DNA of 62,180 nucleotides from an uncultured Pelagibacteraceae bacterium (GCA_902510025.1 CABWZX010000003.1:1-62180); one strand, 5' to 3'; numbered from the stretch's first letter, positions 11,455 through 23,257 are shown. Notes: generated by a model from the letters alone, not told the origin. Made by a program: numbers and translations.

Positions 11455-13053
11455 ATGAAGGAAAAGCTTTATATTTTTGATACAACTCTTCGAGATGGCG
11501 CTCAAACTTACGGAGTTGATTTTAATGTTGATGAGAAAAAGATTTTAGCCTCAAAGCTTGATGAGCTTGGCGTAGATTACATTGAAGGTGGTTGGCCAGG
11601 TGCAAACGCTACTGATACTCAATTTTTTAATGAAAAAATTGAATTTAAAAAGTCAACTTTTACATCTTTTGGTATGACAAAAAAATCTGGAAGAAGTGCT
11701 GAAAATGATCCAGGTCTTGCATCTTTAATGAATGCTAATACTTCGTCTGTGTGTGTAGTAGGAAAATCATGGGATTTTCATGTTGATGTTGCATTGGAAA
11801 TATCTAATGAAGAGAATTTAGAAAACATTGCTCAATCAGTTAGTTTTCTTTCAAAAAATAATAAAGAAGTTCATTTTGACGCTGAGCACTTTTTTGACGG
11901 ATATAAATCAAATCCTGATTATGCAATTCAATGTCTTAAGACAGCAATTGATAATGGTGCCCGCTGGGTAGTTCTATGTGATACTAACGGAGGAACGCTT
12001 CCTCACGAAGTAGAAACCATTGTTTCAAAAGTTGTGAATTCAATCCCTGGAGAAAAACTTGGCATCCATGCGCATAACGATACGGGTAATGCTGTAGCAA
12101 ATTCCTTAGCTGCTGTTCGATCAGGTGTTAGACAAATTCAAGGAACTATTAATGGATTGGGTGAAAGGTGTGGAAATGCAAATCTAATATCTTTAATACC
12201 AACATTCTTGCTAAAACCAGAATACGCTAAAACATATGATTTATCTATCGAAGCAGGAAAACTTGATCAATTAACAGAGCTTTCAAGACTTCTTGATGAA
12301 ATCCTTAATAGAGTTCCAAATCGAACTGCTCCATATGTAGGTTCCTCAGCATTTGCTCATAAAGGCGGGCTGCATGTTTCAGCTGTTAACAAAGACCCAA
12401 AAACATATGAGCATATTGATCCTCAGTTAGTGGGAAACAGAAGACAAATTATTATTTCAGAGCAATCTGGAAAATCTAATATTGTTTCTAGGTTAAAATC
12501 GACAGGAATTACAGTCGATGAAGATGATAAAACTATTCAGAAAATATTGGATCGTGTTAAGGAAAGAGAATTTAATGGGTATTCATATGATGGGGCAGAT
12601 GCATCATTTGAGATACTTGTAAAAAAAGTGCTTGGTGAAATGCCTAATTTTTTTGAAGTAATAAATTTCAATATCAATGTAAATAATTCAGGCAAAGAAG
12701 GAAAAACTGTTTCGCAAGCTGAAGTAAAGTTGAAAATTGGCAATGACGAGCTTACTGGAAAAGGCGAGGGAGTTGGTCCAGTAAACGCTTTAGATAACGC
12801 ATTGAGAAATAATTTTCAATCAAGTGGATATTCAGAGCTAATAAAAGATTTATCTTTAATTGATTATAAAGTCCGTATTTTAAATACCGGAACAGACGCT
12901 ACAACAAGAGTATCAATTGAGAGCTCAGACAGAAATAAAAAAAGCTGGTTCACTATAGGCGTTTCAGAGAATATTATTGAAGCTTCATTTAGAGCACTTA
13001 TCGACAGCGTTGAGTACAAATTAATGAAAGAGAAAGCAAAGTCTTTAAATTAA
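11455..13053 (+). CDS. cimA: Citramalate synthase (alpha-isopropylmalate synthase family)
   Basis: LYIFDTTLRDGAQTYGVDFNVDEK; GIHAHNDTGNAVANSLAAVRSG; FAHKGGLHVSAV; C-terminal LeuA-type regulatory domain. Confidence 0.9.
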   Translation: MKEKLYIFDTTLRDGAQTYGVDFNVDEKKILASKLDELGVDYIEGGWPGANATDTQFFNEKIEFKKSTFTSFGMTKKSGRSAENDPGLASLMNANTSSVCVVGKSWDFHVDVALEISNEENLENIAQSVSFLSKNNKEVHFDAEHFFDGYKSNPDYAIQCLKTAIDNGARWVVLCDTNGGTLPHEVETIVSKVVNSIPGEKLGIHAHNDTGNAVANSLAAVRSGVRQIQGTINGLGERCGNANLISLIPTFLLKPEYAKTYDLSIEAGKLDQLTELSRLLDEILNRVPNRTAPYVGSSAFAHKGGLHVSAVNKDPKTYEHIDPQLVGNRRQIIISEQSGKSNIVSRLKSTGITVDEDDKTIQKILDRVKEREFNGYSYDGADASFEILVKKVLGEMPNFFEVINFNINVNNSGKEGKTVSQAEVKLKIGNDELTGKGEGVGPVNALDNALRNNFQSSGYSELIKDLSLIDYKVRILNTGTDATTRVSIESSDRNKKSWFTIGVSENIIEASFRALIDSVEYKLMKEKAKSLN

Positions 13054-13056
13054 TTT

Positions 13057-13791
13057 ATGATCAAAAACATTTCAATCATTTTGGTTGATGTTCAACTACC
13101 TGAGAATATTGGACTTGCAGCACGTGCGATGTTTAATTTTGGAATTTCTAATCTAATATTAGTTAATCCTAAAATAGATTTACCATCAGAAAAGGCTGAA
13201 GCTGTTGCTGTAGACGCACTTGATCTGGTTAAGAATGCTAAGGTTTATGATGAATTAAGAGATGCTTTAGAAGATTTTACTTATTCTTTTGCCTTCACTG
13301 CAAGACATAGAGATATGAATAAAGAGTTTATTAATAGCCAAGAGGTTATTTCAGAAATTCATAATAATTATATTGGAGAAAAGATAGCAATTGTTTTTGG
13401 CGGAGAGGCTTCAGGACTTACTAATGAACATTTATCTTTAGCATCTAAATGCGTTACAATTAATACACATTCTAATTTTTCTTCTTTAAATTTGTCTCAT
13501 GCTGTATCTGTATTCAGTTATTCACTTTTTTCTTATGCTAATTCTGCAGTTAATAATTCTTATTCGGAGGAGGTGGGTACTCCTTCAAAGAATGAGCTTA
13601 TTTATTTTTTTGAACATCTTGAGAATGAATTAGAAACCAGAGGATTTTTTGAACCACAGGAAAAAATGCCTAAAATGAAGCAAAATTTGAGGAATTTATT
13701 CCATCGGGCTGACTTAAATGAACGCGAAATTGCTACACTTAGAGGGGTAGTCACAGCTCTTACCTCGTATGATAAATCTCAGAAAACCTAG
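13057..13791 (+). CDS. SpoU/TrmH-type RNA methyltransferase, TrmJ-like
   Basis: [56 protein letters not shown]. Confidence 0.85.
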   Translation: MIKNISIILVDVQLPENIGLAARAMFNFGISNLILVNPKIDLPSEKAEAVAVDALDLVKNAKVYDELRDALEDFTYSFAFTARHRDMNKEFINSQEVISEIHNNYIGEKIAIVFGGEASGLTNEHLSLASKCVTINTHSNFSSLNLSHAVSVFSYSLFSYANSAVNNSYSEEVGTPSKNELIYFFEHLENELETRGFFEPQEKMPKMKQNLRNLFHRADLNEREIATLRGVVTALTSYDKSQKT

Positions 13792-13844
13792 GATTGTGGT
13801 TTGACAATATTGAAGAAACCAGTATAAACCACGGATCGTTATAT

Positions 13845-14462
13845 ATGACAAAAAGAATAGCACAAAAACATAAGATAGACAGACGTCTAAGCGTTAACTT
13901 ATGGGGAAGACCAAAAAGCCCCTTCAATCTAAGAAAATATAAACCAGGCCAACATGGTCAGAAGCACTCAGGAAAGCTTTCTGATTTTGGAGTGCAGCTT
14001 AATGCAAAACAAAAACTTAAGGGTTATTACGGCAACCTTAATGAAAGACAATTCCGAAATTGTTATAAAGAAGCGATTAGACAAAAAGGAGACACGGGAG
14101 AAAATCTTATTGCTCTCTTAGAACGTCGACTTGATACTATAGTTTACAGATCCAAGTTTGTACCAACGGTATTTGCAGCAAGACAATTCATTAATCACGG
14201 ACATGTTAAAGTAAACGGTAAAAGAATTAATATTGCAAGCTGTCTTCTAAGTGAGGGTGATGTTGTGGAAATAAAAGATAAATCAAAGGAAATAGCTCTT
14301 GTTGTTGAATCAATTAAAAGCCAAGAGAGAGATATTCCAGGTTACATTAGTGTTGATGAGAAAAAACTATCATCAACATTTGTTCGTGTTCCTCAATTTG
14401 CTGAGGTTCCTTACGCGACTCAAATGGACCCTAAACTCGTTATTGAGTATTACTCAAGATAA
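13845..14462 (+). CDS. rpsD: 30S ribosomal protein S4
   Basis: [15 protein letters not shown]...; [36 protein letters not shown]4 domain. ORF-track start 13794 adds an unsupported extension. Confidence 0.95.
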   Translation: MTKRIAQKHKIDRRLSVNLWGRPKSPFNLRKYKPGQHGQKHSGKLSDFGVQLNAKQKLKGYYGNLNERQFRNCYKEAIRQKGDTGENLIALLERRLDTIVYRSKFVPTVFAARQFINHGHVKVNGKRINIASCLLSEGDVVEIKDKSKEIALVVESIKSQERDIPGYISVDEKKLSSTFVRVPQFAEVPYATQMDPKLVIEYYSR

Positions 14463-14477
14463 TCTTACAATTACCTT

Positions 14478-15584
14478 ATGAGTGCAAAGCACTGGTTTTC
14501 TGATAACTATCGGGAAGCTAGAAATCGATTTTTAGATTCTATAGAAGAACTTAAGGAAAAAGGGTTCGAAATACTACAGGAAGAACTACCTTTAAACCTG
14601 AAGGGTCCTGAAGATGAAGATTTAATTATAGATCTTGCTGTGGCGGGTTCTTTAGAAAGTGAAAATTTATTACTCTATAGTTCAGGAATTCATGGCGTTG
14701 AGGGCTTTGCAGGTTCAGCTATTCAGTTATCTGTAATAGATAAATTAAAAAATCAATCTCCTTTCACAGATTATTGTATCGTCTTTATTCATATTATTAA
14801 TCCTTACGGAATGGCCTGGCATAGAAGAGTTAATGAAAATAATGTTGATCTGAACAGAAATTTTCTTACAAAGCATGAGGGAGAGCCCGAAGGATATAAA
14901 TTAATTGATAGTTTTATCAATCCAAAAAGCATCCCAAATAAATTTGATCCATTTTTTTTAATCCAAGGCGTAATATTGCTTTTGAAGTATGGATTTACAA
15001 ATGTTAAGCAATGGTTTGCTCAAGGGCAATATACAAGAGCTCAAAGTTTGCAATTTGGTGGAGATAAAATTCAAAAAGGACCTGAGTTACTCTTAGATTG
15101 GCTAGAAAAGAATCTTAAAAATATTAAGAAAGCTTTTGGTATTGATCTCCACACAGGACTAGGCCCATCTGGATATGATACAATCTTAGTCCCAGACGAT
15201 ATTTCTTCGAGTGACTATCAGATATTACAAAAATTGTTTGGAGATCATGTTGCCGCCTTAGACCCAAGTACAAGTGTAGGGTATAAAATTACAGGAGATA
15301 TTCATTCAGGAATTGTTAAACAATTTTCTTCAATTGAATGGCTTTGTATTACTCAAGAATTTGGAACATATAACCCAGCTAGAGTCTTTAAGAATCTTAG
15401 AGCAGAAAATAGATGGACACAAAATAACAATTTAAATGATGAAAAATTACTATTAGATCATTGGAGTAGAAAAAACTTGCTCAGTACATTTAATCCAGAA
15501 GATTCAGTTTGGCAGGAACAATTAATTAATAGGGGAAATGAGGTATTTCAAATAGCTCAAAGTTATATCGTAGCCAACAATTAG
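14478..15584 (+). CDS. DUF2817 / M14-like zinc carboxypeptidase family protein
   Basis: LLYSSGIHGVEGFAGSAIQL, HIINPYGMAWHRRVNENNVDLNRNF, IDLHTGLGPSG. Confidence 0.8.
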   Translation: MSAKHWFSDNYREARNRFLDSIEELKEKGFEILQEELPLNLKGPEDEDLIIDLAVAGSLESENLLLYSSGIHGVEGFAGSAIQLSVIDKLKNQSPFTDYCIVFIHIINPYGMAWHRRVNENNVDLNRNFLTKHEGEPEGYKLIDSFINPKSIPNKFDPFFLIQGVILLLKYGFTNVKQWFAQGQYTRAQSLQFGGDKIQKGPELLLDWLEKNLKNIKKAFGIDLHTGLGPSGYDTILVPDDISSSDYQILQKLFGDHVAALDPSTSVGYKITGDIHSGIVKQFSSIEWLCITQEFGTYNPARVFKNLRAENRWTQNNNLNDEKLLLDHWSRKNLLSTFNPEDSVWQEQLINRGNEVFQIAQSYIVANN

Positions 15585-15585
15585 T

Positions 15586-15921
15586 CTAGCTATGGGAAAT
15601 ATTTTTTGATTTTAATACTTCAGACAATTCACCGCTTTTGTGCATGTCTTGAATTATATCACAGCCACCAACAAACTCTCCTTTGACATATAATTGTGGA
15701 ATGGTCGGCCAATCAGTGAAGGCTTTAATTCCTTCTCGTAAATTATCATCTTCAAGAACATTTACATCTTTAAAATCTACGTTCATGAAAGATAGAGTAT
15801 TAACGACAGCGTTTGAAAAACCACATTGGGGTGTTTCTTTTGTACCCTTCATGAAGAGTACTACGTCATTATTTTCAACAACTTCTTTTATTGTAGTTTG
15901 AATTTCATCACTCATAATCAA
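15586..15921 (-). CDS. grxD: Monothiol glutaredoxin (Grx4/GrxD family)
   Basis: VVLFMKGTKETPQCGFSNAVV with CGFS active site; WPTIPQLYVKGEFVGGCDII. Confidence 0.93.
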   Translation of the reverse strand: MIMSDEIQTTIKEVVENNDVVLFMKGTKETPQCGFSNAVVNTLSFMNVDFKDVNVLEDDNLREGIKAFTDWPTIPQLYVKGEFVGGCDIIQDMHKSGELSEVLKSKNISHS

Positions 15922-15947
15922 ATATCTACACTTTATTTAATAATATT

Positions 15948-18152
15948 TCAATTTGTAAATTTCTTAAACCATGATTCATGAGCTTGAATTAACTCTTCAA
16001 CCTTGATTTTTCCAATATTTTTAATCTCAAATTGATCAGCTTGAGTAAACCCTATTTTCTCAAAAAAAACCTTATCTTTTTCTGCTTCCAGCAGAAGTTC
16101 TTCAAAACTATCTTTAGAAATTTCTACTAAGTATCTTGATTGATCTTCACCAAATAAATATTCAGTCAATGATGATTTATTAATATCTAAATTAACTCCT
16201 TTTTTCCCATAGATACTCATTTCTGCTAGAGCGATAAGTAAGCCTCCATCAGCAATATCATGAACAGCTTCAAATTTATTTTGTTCAATGCAATTAAGTA
16301 CAAATTTCCCATTTTTTAATTCTTCTTCTAAATCAATTGATGGAGTACTACCTATTTCTTTATTTTTTACTATGGACAAGTATTGAGAGTTTCCCAAGTG
16401 ATTATTGCTGTTGCCGATGACACATATATAGCTACCTTCTTTTTTTAAAGATATCGTCATTGTATTTGATAGATCCTTAATTAAACCAACTCCACCAATA
16501 GCAGGCGTAGGATATATTCCCTCCCCGTTTGTTTCATTGTAAAAAGAAACATTACCTGAGACGACAGGATAATTGAGTTTAGAGCAGGCTTCTCCCATAC
16601 CACGTATGCATTCAACAAACTGTCCCATGATTTCTGGTTTCTCTGGATTTCCAAAATTCATGCAATCTGTAATAGCGATTGGCAATGCACCTGACGCAAT
16701 GATATTTCTCCATGTTTCAACTACTGCATGCTTTCCTCCCTCAAAAGAATTATGCTTGCAGTAAGTTGGTGAACAATCTGTACTAATGGCAATTCCTTTA
16801 TTTGTGTCATGAACCCTAACTACAGCTGCATCTGATCCTGGTCTAACGATTGTATCAGCCATGACCATATGATCATATTGCTCCCAAATCCATTTTCTGC
16901 TGCAAAGATTAGGATGGCTTATCATCTTTAATAAGTCTTCAAGAATATTATTATCATCCAGTTCATCGTGATCTAATTCAACCAATGGACTTGGTTCATT
17001 GACAACATATTCTCTTTGATATTCAGGTGCATCTTCCACAAGAATATTAATAGGAATGCTAGCTTCTTCTTTATTATCCATGGTTAAGACAAGTTTCTTT
17101 GTATCAGTTACTTTTCCAATTACTTCAAATTCCAAATCCCATTTCTTAAATATTTTTCTGGCCATCTCTTCTTTAGTAGGGTCTAAAACCATCAACATTC
17201 GTTCTTGGCTCTCAGACAGCATAAGTTCGTAAGCTGACATATTTTTTGCTCGCATAGGAACTTTGGAAAGGTCAATTTCAATTCCTACATTTCCTTTTGA
17301 TGCCATTTCAATAGAAGAAGATGTTAATCCAGCTGCTCCCATATCCTGAATTGCAATAATGGCTTCCTCTTTCATTAGTTCTAAGCATGCTTCAAGTAGC
17401 AGCTTTTCTGTAAATGGATCTCCAACTTGAACAGTAGGTTTTTTATCTTCAGAGTCTTCATCGAATTCTGCAGAAGCCATAGTTGCACCGTGAATACCAT
17501 CCCGTCCTGTTTTTGATCCTACATAGACAACAGGATTTCCAATTCCAGCTGCAGCCGAATAAAATATTTTATCTTTTTTTGCAATACCTACAGTCATTGC
17601 ATTAACTAAGATGTTTCCATTATATGAAGAGTGAAAATTGACCTCTCCTCCAACTGTTGGAATACCAATGCAATTTCCATATCCGCCAATTCCTCCAACA
17701 ACTCCTGATAACAAGTGTTTCGTTTTTGGGTGACCAGGGTCGCCAAACCGAAGTGCATTTAGGTTTGCAACTGGACGAGCACCCATAGTAAAAACATCTC
17801 TAAGAATTCCACCAACACCTGTTGCTGCACCTTGATAAGGTTCGATGAATGAAGGGTGGTTATGACTTTCCATTTTAAATACAGCTACATCACCATCGTC
17901 TATGTCAATAACCCCGGCATTTTCTCCAGGACCTTGTACTACACGTTCCCCTGTAGTAGGCAATTTCTTTAGCCAGAATTTAGAAGATTTGTAAGAACAG
18001 TGCTCATTCCACATAGCACTAAAGATTCCAAGTTCAGTAAGGTTAGGTTCTCTTCCAAGTCCTTCTACAATCTTTGTAAATTCATCTAATTTTAAGCCGT
18101 GGTTTTCAACTAAAGATTGATCAGTCTGAAATTGCCAGATTGAATTGGTCAT
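15948..18152 (-). CDS. purL: Phosphoribosylformylglycinamidine synthase II
   Basis: [44 protein letters not shown]; small-type PurL with separate PurQ and PurS. Confidence 0.97.
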   Translation of the reverse strand: MTNSIWQFQTDQSLVENHGLKLDEFTKIVEGLGREPNLTELGIFSAMWNEHCSYKSSKFWLKKLPTTGERVVQGPGENAGVIDIDDGDVAVFKMESHNHPSFIEPYQGAATGVGGILRDVFTMGARPVANLNALRFGDPGHPKTKHLLSGVVGGIGGYGNCIGIPTVGGEVNFHSSYNGNILVNAMTVGIAKKDKIFYSAAAGIGNPVVYVGSKTGRDGIHGATMASAEFDEDSEDKKPTVQVGDPFTEKLLLEACLELMKEEAIIAIQDMGAAGLTSSSIEMASKGNVGIEIDLSKVPMRAKNMSAYELMLSESQERMLMVLDPTKEEMARKIFKKWDLEFEVIGKVTDTKKLVLTMDNKEEASIPINILVEDAPEYQREYVVNEPSPLVELDHDELDDNNILEDLLKMISHPNLCSRKWIWEQYDHMVMADTIVRPGSDAAVVRVHDTNKGIAISTDCSPTYCKHNSFEGGKHAVVETWRNIIASGALPIAITDCMNFGNPEKPEIMGQFVECIRGMGEACSKLNYPVVSGNVSFYNETNGEGIYPTPAIGGVGLIKDLSNTMTISLKKEGSYICVIGNSNNHLGNSQYLSIVKNKEIGSTPSIDLEEELKNGKFVLNCIEQNKFEAVHDIADGGLLIALAEMSIYGKKGVNLDINKSSLTEYLFGEDQSRYLVEISKDSFEELLLEAEKDKVFFEKIGFTQADQFEIKNIGKIKVEELIQAHESWFKKFTN

Positions 18153-18823
18153 TAATTAATGAAACTTTCAAAAATTGATTTACCATCATCACATCCTAGT
18201 ATTTTTTCTGCAGCCCTTTCAGGGTGTGGCATCATACCAAGTACATTTTTTTGTTTATTTAAAACACCTGCTATGTTTTTTAAGGATCCATTGGGATTAG
18301 ATGGATTATCTACGTTTCCATTTTGGTCACAATATTGAAAAGCAATTTGTTCGTTATCTTGAATTTTTTTTAATTGATCAGATGAAACAAAGTAGTTGCC
18401 TTCATTATGCGCTATAGGCATTCTTGCAATATTTGTGTTTTTAGTAAAAATTGAACTATTGTTTTTTGATTTTATAAAAATGTCTTTGCAAATGAAGCTT
18501 AAGCTTTCGTTTCGCATTAAGGCTCCATCAAGAAGAGAACTTTCGATTAATATTTGAAATCCATTACAGATACCAATTACAGGCACACCATCATTTGCTT
18601 TTTTAACAACATCTTTCATTATGGGCGATGTTGAAGCTATTGCTCCGCAGCGTAGGTAGTCACCATAAGAAAATCCACCTGGAACTACAATAAGGTCAGA
18701 AGTATTTATTGTTGTTTCTTTATGCCATACCATCTCTGGAGCGTTGCCAGAGATATTTTTTATTGATACAGCAATATCACGGTCACAGTTAGAGCCTGGA
18801 AAAACAATGACATGTGATTTCAT
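18152..18823 (-). CDS. purQ: Phosphoribosylformylglycinamidine synthase I
   Basis: [46 protein letters not shown] class I amidotransferase motifs. Confidence 0.96.
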   Translation of the reverse strand: MKSHVIVFPGSNCDRDIAVSIKNISGNAPEMVWHKETTINTSDLIVVPGGFSYGDYLRCGAIASTSPIMKDVVKKANDGVPVIGICNGFQILIESSLLDGALMRNESLSFICKDIFIKSKNNSSIFTKNTNIARMPIAHNEGNYFVSSDQLKKIQDNEQIAFQYCDQNGNVDNPSNPNGSLKNIAGVLNKQKNVLGMMPHPERAAEKILGCDDGKSIFESFIN

Positions 18824-18828
18824 TATAC

Positions 18829-19068
18829 CTAATTTATCTCAACAGAATAATCTTCAATAACCATATTCGCCAAGAGTTTTTCACACATCTCATCAAGTCT
18901 TTTGATAGCTGAATCTTTGTCGTTATCATCAAGTGTAATTTCAATATACTTTCCTTGCCTGACATCTTTAACTCCATCAAATCCTAAAGATTTAAGTGAA
19001 TTGGCAATTACTGATCCTTGAGGATCGAGTACGTCTTTCTTAAGTGTGATGTGGATTTTGGCGAGCAT
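18829..19068 (-). CDS. purS: Phosphoribosylformylglycinamidine synthase subunit PurS
   Basis: AKIHITLKKDVLDPQGSVIANSLKSLGFDGVKDVRQGKYIEI; context next to purQ/purL. Confidence 0.95.
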   Translation of the reverse strand: MLAKIHITLKKDVLDPQGSVIANSLKSLGFDGVKDVRQGKYIEITLDDNDKDSAIKRLDEMCEKLLANMVIEDYSVEIN

Positions 19069-19074
19069 TAACCT

Positions 19075-19794
19075 TTAATGCACGATTCCTAACCTTGAAG
19101 CAACTTCTTCATAGGCCTTTATAAGACTTCCAAGGTTTCTTCTAAAAACGTCTTTATCAAGTTTCTTTTTAGATCTTTTATCCCATAACCTGCATGAGTC
19201 AGGACTAATTTCATCCGCTAAAACTATCTTTTTAGGATTTGAGGCTAGTCTTCCAAACTCAATTTTAAAATCTACTAATACAATTTTTTTCTTGGCAAAC
19301 AGGCTAATGAGAAGCTTATTTATTTTGGTAGACATCTTATCAATCTTTTTGAGCTCAGATTTTGTTGCCCATCCAAAAGCTTCAACATGATCTCTTGAAA
19401 TCATAGGGTCATCTAGACTGTCTTCTTTATAATAGTACTCAAGAAGAGGTTTTTTTAATTTATTACCTTCTTTGAGACCCAGCTTTTTCGCAATTGATCC
19501 AGCAACAACATTTCTAACAACAAATTCAATTGGTATAATTTCACATTTTTTAATCAGCTGTTCACGGTCATTCAGTCTCCTCTTAAAATGAGTTTCTATA
19601 CCTTTTGATCTTAGATATAGCATTATGTGCTCTGATATTTTGTTATTCAAAACTCCTTTACCACTAAAAATCTTATGTTTCTTTTTATTATAAGCGGTAG
19701 CGTCATCTTTAAAAACTTGGATTAGAGTATCTTTCGAAGGACCTTTTAAAATTTTTTTAGCTTTCCCTTCGTATAGAGTTTTGTTAGACGACAT
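19075..19794 (-). CDS. purC: SAICAR synthase
   Basis: LYEGKAKKI, VFKDDATAYN, VDFKIEFGR, LADEISPDSCRLWD. Confidence 0.96.
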   Translation of the reverse strand: MSSNKTLYEGKAKKILKGPSKDTLIQVFKDDATAYNKKKHKIFSGKGVLNNKISEHIMLYLRSKGIETHFKRRLNDREQLIKKCEIIPIEFVVRNVVAGSIAKKLGLKEGNKLKKPLLEYYYKEDSLDDPMISRDHVEAFGWATKSELKKIDKMSTKINKLLISLFAKKKIVLVDFKIEFGRLASNPKKIVLADEISPDSCRLWDKRSKKKLDKDVFRRNLGSLIKAYEEVASRLGIVH

Positions 19795-19873
19795 TTAAGG
19801 TGACATTTAATTTTTGTTTAGATACAATAACTATACAGAAATTGTTTATTATTTAAAATACTAATTAATTATT

Positions 19874-20203
19874 ATGAAAAAACTGGATGAAAGAAAAAAG
19901 GGATTTGAAGGCAAGTTTGCAAGAGATCAAGAGCTTGAATTTAAAATTCTAGCGAGAAGAAATAAATATCTTGGAGTATGGGTAGCTGAAAAGCTTGGAC
20001 TATCAGGCGATTCAGTTCAAGAATATTGTTCTGAGGTGTTAAAATCTGATCTTGAAGAGGAAGGAGATATGGACGTTTTTCGAAAAGTAAAAAAAGATTT
20101 TGATGATAAAAAAGTTTCTATGTCTGATGATGAATTAAGGCAAAGTATGGACCAGTTCTTGCTTCAAGCTAAAGAAGAAATTATTGGGAAAGACAATATT
20201 TAA
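19874..20203 (+). CDS. DUF1476 protein (alphaproteobacterial F1F0-ATPase zeta inhibitor-like)
   Basis: LDERKKGFEGKFARDQELEFKILARRNKYLGVWVAEKLG signature. Confidence 0.8.
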   Translation: MKKLDERKKGFEGKFARDQELEFKILARRNKYLGVWVAEKLGLSGDSVQEYCSEVLKSDLEEEGDMDVFRKVKKDFDDKKVSMSDDELRQSMDQFLLQAKEEIIGKDNI

Positions 20204-20218
20204 AATGAGGGAATATTA

Positions 20219-20452
20219 ATGGCTATAATTCTGGCAAAAGTTAAGAAAAAAAGTCGAGCAAAAAAAACTGCTAAGAAAGTAATTGCTTCTAAAAGAAAGA
20301 AAACAATCAAAAAGAAAACTAATAAAGCTGCTTCAAAAAGTTTAGTTTCAAAATTTAAAATTGATAAAAACAATTGGATCGTGTTTTATTACGCGTTTGC
20401 TTATGTTGGAATATTTGGATTGTTTGCTTTAGCAATTTATTATTCGAATTAG
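20219..20452 (+). CDS. Small Lys-rich protein with a C-terminal transmembrane segment, unknown function
   Basis: 77 aa; first half KKKSRAKKTAKKVIASKRKKTIKKKTNKAASK; C-terminal hydrophobic helix WIVFYYAFAYVGIFGLFALAIYYSN. Confidence 0.6.
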   Translation: MAIILAKVKKKSRAKKTAKKVIASKRKKTIKKKTNKAASKSLVSKFKIDKNNWIVFYYAFAYVGIFGLFALAIYYSN

Positions 20453-20457
20453 AATGT

Positions 20458-21750
20458 TTATTTAAATACTTTATTAAATATGTAATTGGTTCTTCGAACA
20501 GCATGTTTAAAGTCTAGTATTTTGTTTATTTCTTTTTTTGTTAATAATTTATTTATCTCTGGATCCTTTTCTAATACTTTTGCAAAGTCTTCACTGGTTT
20601 TCCAGACTTGCATTGCATTTTTTTGAACTATTTTGTATGCCTTTTCTCGAGCTATTCCTTTTTGAGTTAAAGTGAGCATTAACCCCTCAGACATTGGTAA
20701 TTTGTTAAGTCTATTTATATTTTTCATCATATTTTTTGGATAGACGATTAAGTTTTTAATAATCGCATTCATTCTTGATAATGCAAAATCCAACATAATA
20801 TTTGCATCGGGGGCCATTATTCTTTCAACACTTGAATGTGAAATATCTCTTTCATGCCACAAAGATATATTTTCCATTGAAGGTAACGCATAGCTTCTAA
20901 TTAATCGGGCTAGTCCCGTTAGATTTTCTGATAAAACAGGATTCCTTTTATGTGGCATGGCTGAAGAACCTTTTTGACCCTTTGAGAAAAATTCTTCTAC
21001 CTCTAATACTTCTGTGCGCTGCAGGTGCCTTATTTCAGTTGCTAAACGCTCTATTGAACTGGCAATTATTGCAAGTGTTGTGAAATATACCGCATGTTTA
21101 TCTCGAGGGATAATTTGAGTAGATATTTTTTCAGATTTCAGTCCAAGTTTTTTTGAAACATATTGTTCTACTCTAGGATCAATATTCGCATAATTTCCTA
21201 CGGCTCCAGAAATTGCGCAGCAAGATATTTCTTTAGTTGCTAATGATAAACGCTCTTTGTTTCTTTTAAATTCTTCATAGAACGAAGCCATTTTAATACC
21301 AAAAGTTGTAGGTTCAGCATGGATTCCATGACTTCTTCCAATGCATAATGTATTTTTATGTTTTATAGCTACTTTTTTAATTGATTTTAAAAGATTAGAT
21401 AATTCATCATCTATTATTTTTGCTGATTTTTTTAATTGAATATTAAATGCAGTATCTAATATATCTGAAGAAGTTAGACCTTGGTGTAGGAATCTTGCTG
21501 GGGGTCCAACATATTCAGAGATTGATGTAAGAAAGGCAATAACGTCGTGTTTTACCTTTTTTTCTATTTGGTCAATTCTTTTTTCATTTATCTTTGCTTT
21601 TGATTTAACTTTTCTAGCTGTACCTTTTGGAACAGTGCCTAACTTTTCCATTGCTTCACAAGCATAAAGCTCAATCTCAAGCCATATTTGAAATTTGCTT
21701 TTTGAACTCCATATTTCTGTCATTAGAGTTCGCGAGTATCGAGGGATCAT
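20458..21750 (-). CDS. purB: Adenylosuccinate lyase
   Basis: MIPRYSRTLMTEIWS; LHQGLTSSDILDTA; GQKGSSAMPHKRNPVLSEN signature. Confidence 0.96.
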   Translation of the reverse strand: MIPRYSRTLMTEIWSSKSKFQIWLEIELYACEAMEKLGTVPKGTARKVKSKAKINEKRIDQIEKKVKHDVIAFLTSISEYVGPPARFLHQGLTSSDILDTAFNIQLKKSAKIIDDELSNLLKSIKKVAIKHKNTLCIGRSHGIHAEPTTFGIKMASFYEEFKRNKERLSLATKEISCCAISGAVGNYANIDPRVEQYVSKKLGLKSEKISTQIIPRDKHAVYFTTLAIIASSIERLATEIRHLQRTEVLEVEEFFSKGQKGSSAMPHKRNPVLSENLTGLARLIRSYALPSMENISLWHERDISHSSVERIMAPDANIMLDFALSRMNAIIKNLIVYPKNMMKNINRLNKLPMSEGLMLTLTQKGIAREKAYKIVQKNAMQVWKTSEDFAKVLEKDPEINKLLTKKEINKILDFKHAVRRTNYIFNKVFK

Positions 21751-21774
21751 ATATCAGTTGTTTTAATCTTTTAT

Positions 21775-22545
21775 TTAAGGTTTATCAAGACCTGCTGGAG
21801 ATTTAGTAAATATTTCATAGCCTTGTGCAGTAACTCCAATGCTATGCTCAAATTGTGCAGATAGAGTCTTGTCTTTTGTTACAGCAGTCCAACCATCCTT
21901 TAGCATTCTGATATCGTATTTTCCAACATTTATCATTGGTTCAACTGTAAAGAACATTCCTTCTTCAATAGATTCCCCTTCATTCTTATCACCGTAATGA
22001 AGGATATTTGGATATTCATGGAATACTTTTCCTAGACCATGGCCACAAAAGTCTCTTACGACACTATAGTTAAGAGATTCAGCGTATGATTGAATAGCGT
22101 GACCTAAATCGCCAAGCTTTGCTCTTGGGGATATTTTTTCAATACCTTTATGCATTGCCTCAAAAGTGCAATCAATTAGACGTTGAGCTTTTGTACTAAT
22201 ATTTCCAACAGGAAACATTCTGCTCGTATCTCCATGCCAACCATCAAGGATCACAGTTACATCAATATTAACTATGTCACCAGATTCTAAAATTCTTGAT
22301 GATGGTATTCCATGACAGATTACATGATTAATAGAAGTACACACTGATTTTGGAAAACCTTTATAGAAAAGAGGTCCGATTAATCCTCCATTTTTATTAA
22401 TGAACTCAAAAGCTTTGTTATCTATTTCTTCTGTCGTAATTCCTGGCTTTACAACATCAACAAGCATATCCAAAGTTGACGCGGCTAAATGACCTGCTTT
22501 ACGCATGCCTTCAAAATCATCTTTATGATGTATTACTTTATTCAT
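21775..22545 (-). CDS. map: Methionine aminopeptidase, type I
   Basis: GHLAASTLDML, SINHVICHGIPS, DGWHGDTSRMF, FCGHGLGKVFHEYPNI. Confidence 0.95.
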   Translation of the reverse strand: MNKVIHHKDDFEGMRKAGHLAASTLDMLVDVVKPGITTEEIDNKAFEFINKNGGLIGPLFYKGFPKSVCTSINHVICHGIPSSRILESGDIVNIDVTVILDGWHGDTSRMFPVGNISTKAQRLIDCTFEAMHKGIEKISPRAKLGDLGHAIQSYAESLNYSVVRDFCGHGLGKVFHEYPNILHYGDKNEGESIEEGMFFTVEPMINVGKYDIRMLKDGWTAVTKDKTLSAQFEHSIGVTAQGYEIFTKSPAGLDKP

Positions 22546-23251
22546 TTTCTATAAACTTTATTTTCCTATCTATTTGAATTTTATTATTTTCAAACTTGCA
22601 ATTATAACAAAGTATCTCAACCCCAGATCTAATAGCTTCCTTTAGGTTTGAGTTATACTTTTCATCAATTTCTTTTGCAATCCGAAAATACTTACAATCA
22701 TCCCTTTGGATAAGATAAAGCATTATTGCTCGAGTTTTTTTGTTTTTAATTTTTTGAAGTTCTTTTAGATGCTTGCTTCCTCTTTCAGTAATTGCATCAG
22801 GAAATTCTGCTATTCCTTTCTTTAAAGACAAGGTGACATTCTTCACTTCTATATATATTTCTTCATCAATATTATTTTGAACCAAAAAATCTATGCGAGA
22901 ATTTTCTCCGTATTTAACTTCTCTTTTTAAATTTATTATTTTTTTTAGACTTCTAATCTTATTTGAGATCAATGCCTCTTCGACAATTCGATTTGCACGA
23001 TGAGTATTGACACCTACATTTGCACCGTCTTGTTTAATTATTTCTAATGTAAATTTAAGTTTTCGGTCTTTATTATCAACTTTGGTTAATTTTATAGAAT
23101 TACCTTCTTTCAGGAGTCCTAACATTGATCCAGTATTTGGACAATGGGCAGTAACTATCTGTTTTGTATTATCAAGTTGAACATCGGCAAAAAATCTCTT
23201 ATACCTTTTGATGAGTTTACCAGAAATAAATCTTTTATTTGGTTGATCCAT
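22538..23251 (-). CDS. sfsA: SfsA family protein
   Basis: VTAHCPNTGSMLGLL, GVNTHRANRIVEEAL, IYIEVKNVTL, FPDAITERGSKHL. Confidence 0.92.
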   Translation of the reverse strand: MDQPNKRFISGKLIKRYKRFFADVQLDNTKQIVTAHCPNTGSMLGLLKEGNSIKLTKVDNKDRKLKFTLEIIKQDGANVGVNTHRANRIVEEALISNKIRSLKKIINLKREVKYGENSRIDFLVQNNIDEEIYIEVKNVTLSLKKGIAEFPDAITERGSKHLKELQKIKNKKTRAIMLYLIQRDDCKYFRIAKEIDEKYNSNLKEAIRSGVEILCYNCKFENNKIQIDRKIKFIENE

Positions 23252-23257
23252 TAAATT

